From the NCBI GenBank assembly GCA_964484255.1, contig CAZAEH010000001.1, forward strand, positions 70,238-134,237: a stretch of DNA of 64,000 nucleotides. The letters are read 5' to 3'. Of this stretch, positions 57,225 through 64,000 are shown in pieces. The DNA is from UBA6215 sp964484255 (GTDB lineage Bacteria > Omnitrophota > Gorgyraeia > Pluralincolimonadales > Pluralincolimonadaceae). The translations under genes were made by a program, and so were the position numbers. The notes under the pieces are model-generated. The model was given only the letters and a program-made list of their open reading frames with translations, searched no databases and was not told the DNA's origin. Positions within the stretch are counted from its first letter, which is position 1. Each line of letters starts with the position of its first letter.

Positions 57225-58589
57225 CTAATAACCTTCCTGTCTCACGGAAAGATTTTCGAATCTCGTCGATTCTTTGATGAACGCCAGTTTTATGGGCCCC
57301 GTCGGACCGTTACGTTGTTTCGCGACCATCAGCTCTGCGACACCCCTGTTCTCTTCCGTAGGAGTATAGAACTCTTCCCTGAACAAAAGCAGCACAAGGT
57401 CGGCATCCTGCTCGATGGCGCCCGATTCCCTAAGGTCCGCAAGCTGCGGCCTTTTATCGTCCCTTCCCTCCGGCTTTCTTGAAAGCTGGCTTACCGCTAT
57501 AAGAGGCACATTTATCTCTTTTGCCAGGGCCTTAAGGGACCTCGATATGTCCGCTATCTCCTGCTGCCTGCCTTCGGAACGCATCGAAGGGCTCTCCATC
57601 AGCTGGAGGTAATCTACTATGATAAGCTTAAGGTCGTGTTGAGACTTCAGCCTCCTGGCTTTCCCCCTCAACTCAAGGGCGGAAAGCGCCGAGGTATCGT
57701 CTATGAATATAGGCGCCTCTGAGAATTTTCCCGCAGCATTGACAAGGTGTGGCCAGTCGGATTGCGAAAGAAAACCCGTCCTTACACGGCTGGCGTCCAC
57801 CCTTGCGTGGGAACAAAGCATCCTCTGCGCCAACGATTCCTTTGACATTTCAAGGCTGAATATAGCCACGGGCTGCTTAAGGACTATACCTGCGTGCTCG
57901 GCTATGCAGCAAGCAAGGGCACTCTTGCCCATCGAAGGTCTGCCTGCCACGACTATAAGCTCTCCCTCGTGCAAACCGGATGTCATTTTATCGAAATCAT
58001 CGAACCCTGTCGCCAGGCCCGTTATATTGGTCTTCCTCTGGTAAAGGGAATCTATCGTCTCTATAGAATCTTTTATTATCTCTTTAAGCGAAACGAAACC
58101 TCCTTCTATCTTCTTGGAGGATATTTCGAATATAAGCCTCTCCGCCTTGTCTAGAAGCTCCCTGGCATCATCCTGCCCGTCATACGCTTCCGATAATATG
58201 GTAGTAGCGGTAGCTATTAGGCTCCTCAGCATGCTCTTGTCCTTGACTATCTTGGCATAGTGCCGGACATTTGCTGCGGTAGGGACGAACGTGCTGAGCG
58301 AGGTCAGGTAATTTATGCCGCCTACATTTTCCAACTCGCCTTTTTTCCTGAGTTCTTCCGCGAGAGTAACAAGGTCCACGGCCTTGCTATTGCTGTAAAG
58401 GCCGACCATGGCCCTGAATATAAGACGGTGGGCCTGTTTGTAGAAGGCGTCCTCCGAAAGTATCTCGAAAGCATGGGATATAGCTTCTTCCTCTATAAGC
58501 ATAGAGCAAAGGACCGCCATTTCCGCGTCTAGGTTCTGCGGAGGGAGTTTCTCTAAGGCGATATCCTTGCCTTCCTTGCCCTGGGCCAT
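57225..58589 (-). CDS. dnaB: Replicative DNA helicase DnaB
   Basis: 454 residues, usual size. The N-terminal domain (LPPQNLDAEMAVLCSMLIEE) is followed by a RecA-like motor with Walker A GRPSMGKSALA, Walker B LKLIIVDYLQLM and the arginine-containing C-terminal end. It unwinds DNA at the replication fork. It is encoded 1 base after rplI, a neighbour pairing seen in many bacteria (rpsF-ssb-rpsR-rplI-dnaB). Confidence 0.95.
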   Translation of the reverse strand: MAQGKEGKDIALEKLPPQNLDAEMAVLCSMLIEEEAISHAFEILSEDAFYKQAHRLIFRAMVGLYSNSKAVDLVTLAEELRKKGELENVGGINYLTSLSTFVPTAANVRHYAKIVKDKSMLRSLIATATTILSEAYDGQDDARELLDKAERLIFEISSKKIEGGFVSLKEIIKDSIETIDSLYQRKTNITGLATGFDDFDKMTSGLHEGELIVVAGRPSMGKSALACCIAEHAGIVLKQPVAIFSLEMSKESLAQRMLCSHARVDASRVRTGFLSQSDWPHLVNAAGKFSEAPIFIDDTSALSALELRGKARRLKSQHDLKLIIVDYLQLMESPSMRSEGRQQEIADISRSLKALAKEINVPLIAVSQLSRKPEGRDDKRPQLADLRESGAIEQDADLVLLLFREEFYTPTEENRGVAELMVAKQRNGPTGPIKLAFIKESTRFENLSVRQEGY

Positions 58590-58590
58590 C

Positions 58591-59040
58591 TTATTTTTTG
58601 ACCACCCAAAGTTTGAGAGAAGCGTTTATATCAGGATGCAGCTTGACAGGCACCTGGAATATGCCTATCTGGGTTATATGCTCCTTCAGGTCTATCTTCT
58701 TCTTGTCCACGGATATACCTTCGGCTTCCATCGCCTTGTGTATATCCGCGCTTGTAACGGAACCGAAAAGCTTGTCGTCCTTGCCCGCTTCCATCGCAAT
58801 GGTTATCGATGCCTTCGATATGGCATCCGCAAGCTTCAAGGCTTCCTGCCTTTCCTTCTCAAGCGCTTCCTGCCGCAATTTCTTATTGGCTTCCGCTACC
58901 TTTATGTTCTGTTCGGTCGCCGGAAGCGCCAAACTGCGGGGAAACAGGTAGTTCCTTATGTAACCGTCGCTGGCCGATACAACATCCCCGGATTTCCCGA
59001 GGCCGGCGACATCTTTCAACAATATGACCTTTGCGGACAT
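58591..59040 (-). CDS. rplI: 50S ribosomal protein L9
   Basis: 149 residues. It starts AKVILLKDVAGLGKSGDVVS, the typical N-terminal 23S-binding domain, and continues with the long helix and a C-terminal domain (KLFGSVTSADIHKAMEAEG). The conserved segment GYIRNYLFPRSLA is present. Part of the rpsF-ssb-rpsR-rplI cluster; 32 bases after rpsR. Confidence 0.96.
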   Translation of the reverse strand: MSAKVILLKDVAGLGKSGDVVSASDGYIRNYLFPRSLALPATEQNIKVAEANKKLRQEALEKERQEALKLADAISKASITIAMEAGKDDKLFGSVTSADIHKAMEAEGISVDKKKIDLKEHITQIGIFQVPVKLHPDINASLKLWVVKK

Positions 59041-59072
59041 CGTATAAACCCCTTATATTTTTGTGTATCCTG

Positions 59073-59303
59073 TTAAACGGATGTGTAAGGAATAAACGCA
59101 GCCAGCCGGGCCTTTTTTATTGCCTTTGCCAGCATGCGCTGGTGCTTTGCGCAATTCCCGGATATCCTTGACGGTATTATCTTGCCGCGCTCGGTTATGA
59201 ACTTGGCCAGTTTTACCGTATCCTTATAGTCGATCGCGTTTATCTTCTCGCTGCAAAACTTGCATACCTTTTTCCTGAAAACCCTCTTCTCTCTTCTTTC
59301 CAT
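59073..59303 (-). CDS. rpsR: 30S ribosomal protein S18
   Basis: 76 residues. It has the S18 signature ISGNCAKHQRMLAKAIKKARL and IDYKDTVKLAKFI. A Cx2C pair (KVCKFCSEK) near the N-terminus is like the zinc-type (C+) S18 form. It binds S6 on the platform of the small subunit; the S6 gene lies two genes upstream. Confidence 0.95.
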   Translation of the reverse strand: MERREKRVFRKKVCKFCSEKINAIDYKDTVKLAKFITERGKIIPSRISGNCAKHQRMLAKAIKKARLAAFIPYTSV

Positions 59304-59345
59304 TTCGCTCCTGTCTTCTCCTGTTTGGATTTTATCTCTATTCGA

Positions 59346-59762
59346 TTAAAACGGTACGCCCTCGTCCTGAGGACCGCCCTGGTGAACATCGGGCGTCTCC
59401 GCGTCCGGGGCCGGCAGGTCCTGTTTACTGCCCTTGGTCTTTCCGAGGAATTGCACCCTTTCGGCTATTACCTCGACCGTAGAGCGCTTTTCGCCCTGGG
59501 GCGTCTCCCAGCTCCTGCTCTGTATCCTGCCTTCAACGAAGACCGGGCTGCCCTTAGAAAGGTACTCGCCGCAGGTCTCGGCCATCTTTGCCCAGACAAC
59601 AACCCTTATGTATGACACTTCTTCCTTCTTCTCTCCCTGCTGCGTATAGACCCTGTTCACTGCTATCGTGAACGTAGTAACAGCGCTGCCACTCGGTATA
59701 TAACGCAACTCCGGGTCACGGGTAAGGTTACCTATGAGAAAAACCTTGTTCAGGCTTGCCAT
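59346..59762 (-). CDS. ssb: Single-stranded DNA-binding protein
   Basis: 138 residues. An N-terminal OB fold (about 1-105; LNKVFLIGNLTRDPELRYIP, ITSFTIAVNR-like strand) precedes a Gln/Pro/Gly linker. The acidic tip ends DEGVPF, which binds replication and repair proteins. Encoded between rpsF and rpsR, the standard place. Confidence 0.95.
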   Translation of the reverse strand: MASLNKVFLIGNLTRDPELRYIPSGSAVTTFTIAVNRVYTQQGEKKEEVSYIRVVVWAKMAETCGEYLSKGSPVFVEGRIQSRSWETPQGEKRSTVEVIAERVQFLGKTKGSKQDLPAPDAETPDVHQGGPQDEGVPF

Positions 59763-59773
59763 AACGAATTCTC

Positions 59774-60070
59774 CTATGCTGCTTCGTTAATGAATACCAC
59801 TGTCCTTAATATAGACTCGTTTATTTTATAGGTCTTTTCCATGGAAGCTATTGCTGAAGCCTCCGCGGTGAAATATACCAGAAGGTACCGGCCTTTCTTC
59901 TCTTTCTTTATAGTGTAAGCCAGATCGCGGGTCCCAAGGTCTTCTTTCGCGTCAACCTTTCCCCCGTTCTTGGCTATGACATCTAATATAGAAGTTGTAA
60001 GCTTGCCGTTCTCCTCATCGGTAAGGTTCGGTTTAAGTATGAACAGACCTTCGTATTTCTTCATCTTCAT
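59774..60070 (-). CDS. rpsF: 30S ribosomal protein S6
   Basis: 98 residues. It begins KKYEGLFILKPNLTDEENGKL and has LGTRDLAYTIKKEKKGRYLL, typical S6 strands. Its start overlaps the pth stop by 4 bases, so there is no room for the S6:S18 leader RNA that often precedes this operon; autoregulation, if present, must use another site. Confidence 0.95.
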   Translation of the reverse strand: MKMKKYEGLFILKPNLTDEENGKLTTSILDVIAKNGGKVDAKEDLGTRDLAYTIKKEKKGRYLLVYFTAEASAIASMEKTYKINESILRTVVFINEAA

Positions 60071-60657
60071 TCCTTTCTATTCTTTGCGTTGAACAGATTT
60101 GCAGCGCTTTCGGCGCCGTTCCTGATCCATGTTTCGCAGCATTCCGCTGCGGTCTCTACTATGCACTCAAGCTCTTCGGCCTCTTTCCTTGAGAAAACCG
60201 AGAGGACATATCCGCTCAACTGCGGACCTTCCACTTCCCTGCCGGCATCTTTCCTGCCTATGCCGACACGCAGCCTAACGAAATCCGTGCTCCCCAGGGA
60301 TTCTATAATAGAAGCCAGGCCGTTATGTCCGCCGGCTGATCCTGTCCGGCGCAACCTTATCACGCCGAGGGACAGGTTCACATCGTCGCATACCACAAGT
60401 ATCTCTCCCGGCATTACTTTATTTCTGGCGGAGAAAGCCTTGACGGCTTGCCCCGACCTGTTCATATATGTCTGCGGCAGGATGATCGCCACGTCTTCTC
60501 CCGCTACCCTGCCTTTACCTGCTATCGAATCGTATGCCTTGGTCCGTAACCTTATCCCGTGCTTCGCGGCCAATGCCTCAGCGACCATGAATCCTACATT
60601 ATGCCGCGTTGCCTCGTACTTGCCTCCGGGATTGCCCAAGCCTACGATCAATTTCAT
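60067..60657 (-). CDS. pth: Peptidyl-tRNA hydrolase
   Basis: 196 residues. It has the family opening LIVGLGNPGGKYEATRHNVGF, with Asn and the catalytic His in TRHNVGF, and the later DDVNLSLGVIRLRRTGSAGG and HNGLASIIESLG motifs. It recycles tRNA from prematurely released peptidyl-tRNAs. It stands between rplY and rpsF, as in many Gram-negative genomes. Confidence 0.96.
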   Translation of the reverse strand: MKLIVGLGNPGGKYEATRHNVGFMVAEALAAKHGIRLRTKAYDSIAGKGRVAGEDVAIILPQTYMNRSGQAVKAFSARNKVMPGEILVVCDDVNLSLGVIRLRRTGSAGGHNGLASIIESLGSTDFVRLRVGIGRKDAGREVEGPQLSGYVLSVFSRKEAEELECIVETAAECCETWIRNGAESAANLFNAKNRKE

Positions 60658-60666
60658 AGGACCGTA

Positions 60667-61368
60667 TTATTCCTTCTTCTCCTTAGCCTTGGCCTTGGCT
60701 TCTTCCTCGGCAGCTATCTCCTCGGGTTTCTTCTGCTTTAATACTTCGGGTTCGGAAGGCGCGGTTTCGGCTTCAGCAGCAACCTCCTCAGGCTTGATCT
60801 CCACCGGCTTCTCGACCGCAAATATCCTCACCTCAGGATCGTTGAGTATCTTTACGCCATTAGGAGATACTATGTCCCTGACGAATAAAGCATCACCTAT
60901 CTTTAAGCCGCTTACATCAACCTCGAGTTTTTCAGGTATAGCGGTAGGCAAGCACTCGACCTGTATCTCCCAGAGGAGATGTTCCAAAACGCCTCCATCC
61001 TGCTTGACACCGATAGACTCACCCTTAGGAGCAAGAGGAACGTCGACCTTTATCTCTTCCGTAAGTGATATCTCGTTGAAGTCGATATGGAGCATGTTCC
61101 CGCTCAAGGGATCATGCTGTATCTCCTTGATTATACATGTCTTGGATTTCGCCTTGTCATCCCCTTCTATCTTAAGGTTGATAAGGGCATTTTCTCCGGC
61201 GGATGTATGGAGAGCTAATTCCATAGCTTTCCTGTTAAGGTAGATCGGCATGGCATTTTCGCCTTTGCGATAGACGATAGCCGGTATTATGCCTTTTTCG
61301 CGTTCATGTTTTACCGCAGATTTTCCCAGCTCTTTCCTGACCCTGGCTTCCAGTTTTACCTGTTCCAT
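60667..61368 (-). CDS. rplY: 50S ribosomal protein L25/general stress protein Ctc
   Basis: 233 residues. The N-terminal L25 domain (VKLEARVRKELGKSAVKHER) binds 5S rRNA. The C-terminal TL5/Ctc domain follows (IKVDVPLAPKGESIGVKQDG, LKIGDALFVRDI), and the last 40 residues are a low-complexity Glu/Ala/Lys tail. The coupling to pth and prs is the usual arrangement. Confidence 0.94.
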   Translation of the reverse strand: MEQVKLEARVRKELGKSAVKHEREKGIIPAIVYRKGENAMPIYLNRKAMELALHTSAGENALINLKIEGDDKAKSKTCIIKEIQHDPLSGNMLHIDFNEISLTEEIKVDVPLAPKGESIGVKQDGGVLEHLLWEIQVECLPTAIPEKLEVDVSGLKIGDALFVRDIVSPNGVKILNDPEVRIFAVEKPVEIKPEEVAAEAETAPSEPEVLKQKKPEEIAAEEEAKAKAKEKKE

Positions 61369-61418
61369 TTCTTCTTTTTCCTTTCTGAATGAGCTCCCTT
61401 ACGGAGCATATCATTAAT

Positions 61419-62375
61419 TTACTGGTACACCTTATCGAACAATATGCTTATCGATTGTTCGTTGTGTATCCTTGTTATCGCCTGCCCGAGAAGAGGTCCG
61501 ACCGACAAGACCTTTATCTGCGGTATCATCTTCTCTTTGGGTATAGGTATGGTATCGGTCACTATAAGCTCTTCAAGCTCGGAATTCCGTATCCTTTCTA
61601 TGGCAGGCCCTGACAATACAGGGTGGGTAGCTGCCGCGAAGACCTTCCTGGCACCGGCTTTCTTAAGCGCCGCAACCGCTTCTACTAGCGTACCTGCGGT
61701 GGCAACCAGATCATCGATAAGGCAAACATTCTTGCCTCTTACTTCACCCATTATATTCATCACTTCCGCCTGCTTGTCGCTTATTCGCCTCTTGTCGACA
61801 ACGGCAAGCCCGGTCTTAAATTTCTTGGCATATGCCCGGGCCATCTTTATTCCGCCGACATCGGGCGAGACTACCACAAGGTTAGGCAGGTGCTTCTTCT
61901 CAAAATACTTCATGAACGTGTTAACGGCAAAAAGGTTATCCAGGGGGATATCAAAGAACCCCTGTATCTGCCCGGCATGCAGATCCATCGTCAGGACCCT
62001 GCTGGCACCGGCAACCGTTATAAGGTTGGCAACAAGCTTTGCCGTTATAGGTACCCTGGGACGGTCTTTCCTGTCCTGCCTGCTGTATCCGTAATACGGC
62101 ATTACCGCGGTTATGCGGCGCGCCGAAGAACGCTTTATCGCATCTATCATGATCAAGAGCTCCATCAGGTTGTCGTTACCCGGGGAACAGGTAGGCTGGA
62201 CGATAAACACATCCTTGCCCCTGACGTCCTCTTCGATCTTTATCCTTATCTCACCGTCGTTGAACCTGTCAACAGAAGCATTACCCAAGGGGACCTTCAG
62301 GTAGTTGCAAATCTTCTTCGCGAGAGCACGATTGGCATTTCCCGAAAATACGAGCAGGTTCCCGTTTATTTTCAT
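61419..62375 (-). CDS. prs: Ribose-phosphate pyrophosphokinase
   Basis: 318 residues. It makes PRPP from ribose-5-phosphate and ATP. Signatures include VDRFNDGEIRIKIEEDVRGKDVFIVQ-type start, MPYYGYSRQDRKDRPR (catalytic flexible loop and ATP site) and the PRPP loop VCLIDDLVATAGTLVEAVA. It overlaps glmU by 4 bases. The pairing of nucleotide-precursor and UDP-GlcNAc synthesis genes is common. Confidence 0.96.
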   Translation of the reverse strand: MKINGNLLVFSGNANRALAKKICNYLKVPLGNASVDRFNDGEIRIKIEEDVRGKDVFIVQPTCSPGNDNLMELLIMIDAIKRSSARRITAVMPYYGYSRQDRKDRPRVPITAKLVANLITVAGASRVLTMDLHAGQIQGFFDIPLDNLFAVNTFMKYFEKKHLPNLVVVSPDVGGIKMARAYAKKFKTGLAVVDKRRISDKQAEVMNIMGEVRGKNVCLIDDLVATAGTLVEAVAALKKAGARKVFAAATHPVLSGPAIERIRNSELEELIVTDTIPIPKEKMIPQIKVLSVGPLLGQAITRIHNEQSISILFDKVYQ

Positions 62376-63652
62376 CTTTTACCCTTTTTGTTTTTTGATG
62401 CTTCCAATATCCTTGCCGGTATGCCTACGGCGGTCCTATGGGCCGGTATATTCCTGTCCTTCAAGACCACGCTTCCTGCTCCGGTTACTGCGCCATTGCC
62501 TACCTTGACGGGGGCAACAAGGACCGTCCCGCTGCCTATGAACGTCCCGTTCCCTATAACGGTCAGGCTCTTTTTCTTACCGTCGTAATTGGCGGTAATG
62601 GTACCGCATCCTATATTGACATTCTTGCCCAGCACCGAGTCCCCCAGGTATGTCAGGTGCTTGGCCTTCGATCCTTTCCCTACCTTCGTCCGGACGACTT
62701 CCACAAAATTCCCTATTTCGGCGCCGTCTTCAAGCACCGTACCCGGCCTCAACCTGCAGAACGGCCCTATCGAACAACGTGCGCCTATCTTTACGCCCTT
62801 TTCGATAACGGTAAACGGATATATCACCGTGTCTTTCCCTATCTTAGCGTCGGGAGAGATGAACGTGGTCGAGGGATCAAGCACTGTCACGCAGTCTTTA
62901 TTGAGTTCTTCGGCCTTTCTTTTGCTCATTATCGAATATGCTTTTGCCAAATCAGTCCTCGAGTTCATGCCTATCGATTCATCCTGGTCGCCGGTTTTAT
63001 AAGCCTTTACGGCTTTGCCCTCGGAAATGAGTATCGCTATGGCATCAGTAAGATAAAATTCTTTCTTGACCTTCGACTTGCGTATCTTCTTCATCGCCGA
63101 AAAAAGGTCCCTGCGGTCGAAGCAATAGAGCCCGACATTTATCTCTCTTATGCGGGTTTCTTCTGCGGTAGCCTCTTTCTCCTCGACTATCGCCTCAACA
63201 TCCCCGGAGATGCCGCGTATTATACGGCCATACCCGGAAGGATCCGCCATATCCACGGTCAGTACCGTGCAGGAAGCAGCTGACAACTTATGAAAACCGA
63301 TCAAAGACCTTATAGTCTCTTCCCTGACCAACGGGACGTCCCCGTAAAGGACGGTTATATCATCATATCCGGACAGTTTGCTTTCGGCGCATTTGACTGC
63401 ATCCGCCGTGCCGAGCTGCAACTTCTGGATAACGGGAATTGCGCCCTGCCCCTTGAGAAATCTCTCGACTTCCCCGGCCTTATGGCCGATCACCACTACC
63501 GGACGTTTAAAACCCACAGACCTGGCCGTCTCGAGGACATGCTGCAGTATCGGCTTTCCGTGCAGACCATGCAGGACTTTCGGGGTATCCGAGTAAAAAC
63601 GCGTTCCCTTGCCGGCGGCAAGGACTATACAACCAAAACCGCTCAATTCCAA
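62372..63652 (-). CDS. glmU: Bifunctional GlmU (GlcNAc-1-P uridylyltransferase/acetyltransferase)
   Basis: 426 residues, about 30 shorter than E. coli GlmU, mostly at the ends. The uridylyltransferase part has VLAAGKGTRFYSDTPKVLHG and LYGDVPLV. The acetyltransferase beta-helix has KHLTYLGDSVLGKNVNIGCG (catalytic His in HLTYLGDS) and GTITANYDGKKK. It makes UDP-GlcNAc for peptidoglycan and for the lpx genes in this window. The start is TTG at 63652 or a second TTG two codons on; neither has a strong ribosome site. Confidence 0.92.
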   Translation of the reverse strand: MELSGFGCIVLAAGKGTRFYSDTPKVLHGLHGKPILQHVLETARSVGFKRPVVVIGHKAGEVERFLKGQGAIPVIQKLQLGTADAVKCAESKLSGYDDITVLYGDVPLVREETIRSLIGFHKLSAASCTVLTVDMADPSGYGRIIRGISGDVEAIVEEKEATAEETRIREINVGLYCFDRRDLFSAMKKIRKSKVKKEFYLTDAIAILISEGKAVKAYKTGDQDESIGMNSRTDLAKAYSIMSKRKAEELNKDCVTVLDPSTTFISPDAKIGKDTVIYPFTVIEKGVKIGARCSIGPFCRLRPGTVLEDGAEIGNFVEVVRTKVGKGSKAKHLTYLGDSVLGKNVNIGCGTITANYDGKKKSLTVIGNGTFIGSGTVLVAPVKVGNGAVTGAGSVVLKDRNIPAHRTAVGIPARILEASKNKKGKR

Positions 63653-63662
63653 CCTGGCTCTT

Positions 63663-64000
63663 TTATGCTATTTTACGTTTTTCTTTATCTTCGCTGCGCG
63701 CTATAAGTATGGGTTTTACTCCGCGCGTGACACATTCGGGGGTAATGATACATTCCGCTATTTCGTTCTGGGACGGTATATCATACATTACCTCAAACAT
63801 TACTTCTTCAAGTATGGAACGTAACGCGCGGGCGCCTGTCCCCTTATGCATAGCTTTTTTGGCTATGGCCGCGAGGGTTTCGTCGGGAAACGAGAGTTTC
63901 ACGTTCTCCATCTCGAAAAATTTTGTATATTGTTTAATAAGCGAGTTCTTCGGGCGAACCAGGACCTCTATGAGATCTTTTTCATCAAGCGCATTAAGTG
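63663..64000 (-). CDS. clpX: ClpX, C-terminal part (5' end beyond window)
   Basis: The last 112 codons of the ATP-dependent unfoldase ClpX. Visible are LIEVLVRPKNSLIKQYTKFF (sensor-2 region approach) and IAKKAMHKGTGARALRSILE, with the sensor-2 Arg in GARALR, then EVMFEVMYDIPSQ. The stop lies 10 bases before glmU. An ATG at 63911 inside the gene is not a start. Confidence 0.93.
   Translation of the reverse strand, partial: LNALDEKDLIEVLVRPKNSLIKQYTKFFEMENVKLSFPDETLAAIAKKAMHKGTGARALRSILEEVMFEVMYDIPSQNEIAECIITPECVTRGVKPILIARSEDKEKRKIA

Noticed and set aside
59774..60070. S6:S18 ribosomal leader RNA before rpsF
   Set aside because: The rpsF start overlaps the pth stop, leaving no leader; no matching structure was seen.
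60089..61243. 384-codon plus-strand frame opposite pth and rplY
   Set aside because: Low-complexity Ser/Pro-rich translation antisense to two well-conserved genes.
61385..61410. Hairpin GCTCC/GGAGC between prs and rplY as terminator
   Set aside because: The stem is only 5 bp and no T tract follows on the minus strand; it is more likely incidental.
1..64000. CRISPR arrays, tRNA or rRNA genes, transposases, prophage genes
   Set aside because: I looked for regularly spaced repeats, cloverleaf-like segments and recombinase or phage motifs and found none.

Overview
The window looks like a chromosomal segment of a Gram-negative, anaerobic-leaning bacterium of the PVC superphylum, most like Candidatus Omnitrophota. 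This placement is an inference. It rests on a complete lipid A branch with an LpxC-FabZ fusion and LpxI, a BamA/OmpH pair, a TIGR04073-type exported protein, repeated CIA30/CBM11-like exported domains, and duplicated Amt/PII/glutamine synthetase genes. Every convincing gene except one (42453-43202) lies on the minus strand, so the text runs from high to low coordinates when read in the direction of transcription. No tRNA, rRNA, CRISPR array or insertion sequence was seen.

Housekeeping end (64000-49575): the end of clpX, then glmU, prs, rplY (ctc), pth, rpsF, ssb, rpsR, rplI, dnaB, bamA, ompH, lpxD, lpxC-fabZ, lpxA, lpxI and an OmpR-type regulator with an atypical receiver domain. Most genes touch or overlap.

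Nitrogen block (49552-38544): a rubredoxin-like small protein, an outer-membrane barrel protein, two ammonium transporters, two PII proteins, a 59-residue HTH protein, a class I glutamine synthetase, NAD synthetase, a second glutamine synthetase and a GAF-ANTAR regulator. Two promoters in this block carry GTTAAAT-type direct repeats with an 11-bp period. The neighbouring OmpR-type regulator is the natural candidate to bind them.

Carbohydrate blocks: 38529-28442 holds a CIA30-like lipoprotein, GH35, a GH144-like glucanase, a ROK regulator, a sugar-binding lipoprotein and a GH94 phosphorylase. A second unit, 28430-18836, starts with another CIA30-like protein and ends in a clear terminator. It runs through an ATP-grasp enzyme, a methyltransferase, a BamE-like lipoprotein, a PiT permease, a JAMM protease, an E1-like enzyme, TerC, GalT, GH16 and a quinone reductase. 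A third group at 5177-1 holds a multidomain CBM protein, a clan-A glycosidase and the start of another exported protein.

Other modules: an Rrf2 regulator with a soluble ABC ATPase, a HypB/UreG-like GTPase and an Fe-S protein (18835-16200), a combination I do not recognise; a TetR-controlled tripartite ABC-2 efflux operon ending in TolC (16176-11158); and, just downstream of tolC, a small gene-cassette array with three related attC-like sites and no integrase in the window (about 11097-9032). The array carries small membrane proteins and a frameshifted pentapeptide-repeat gene. The segment 8968-5391 holds a methyltransferase, queH with an apparently leaderless promoter, small proteins, a NifU-domain protein, a D-2-hydroxyacid dehydrogenase and the TIGR04073 protein.
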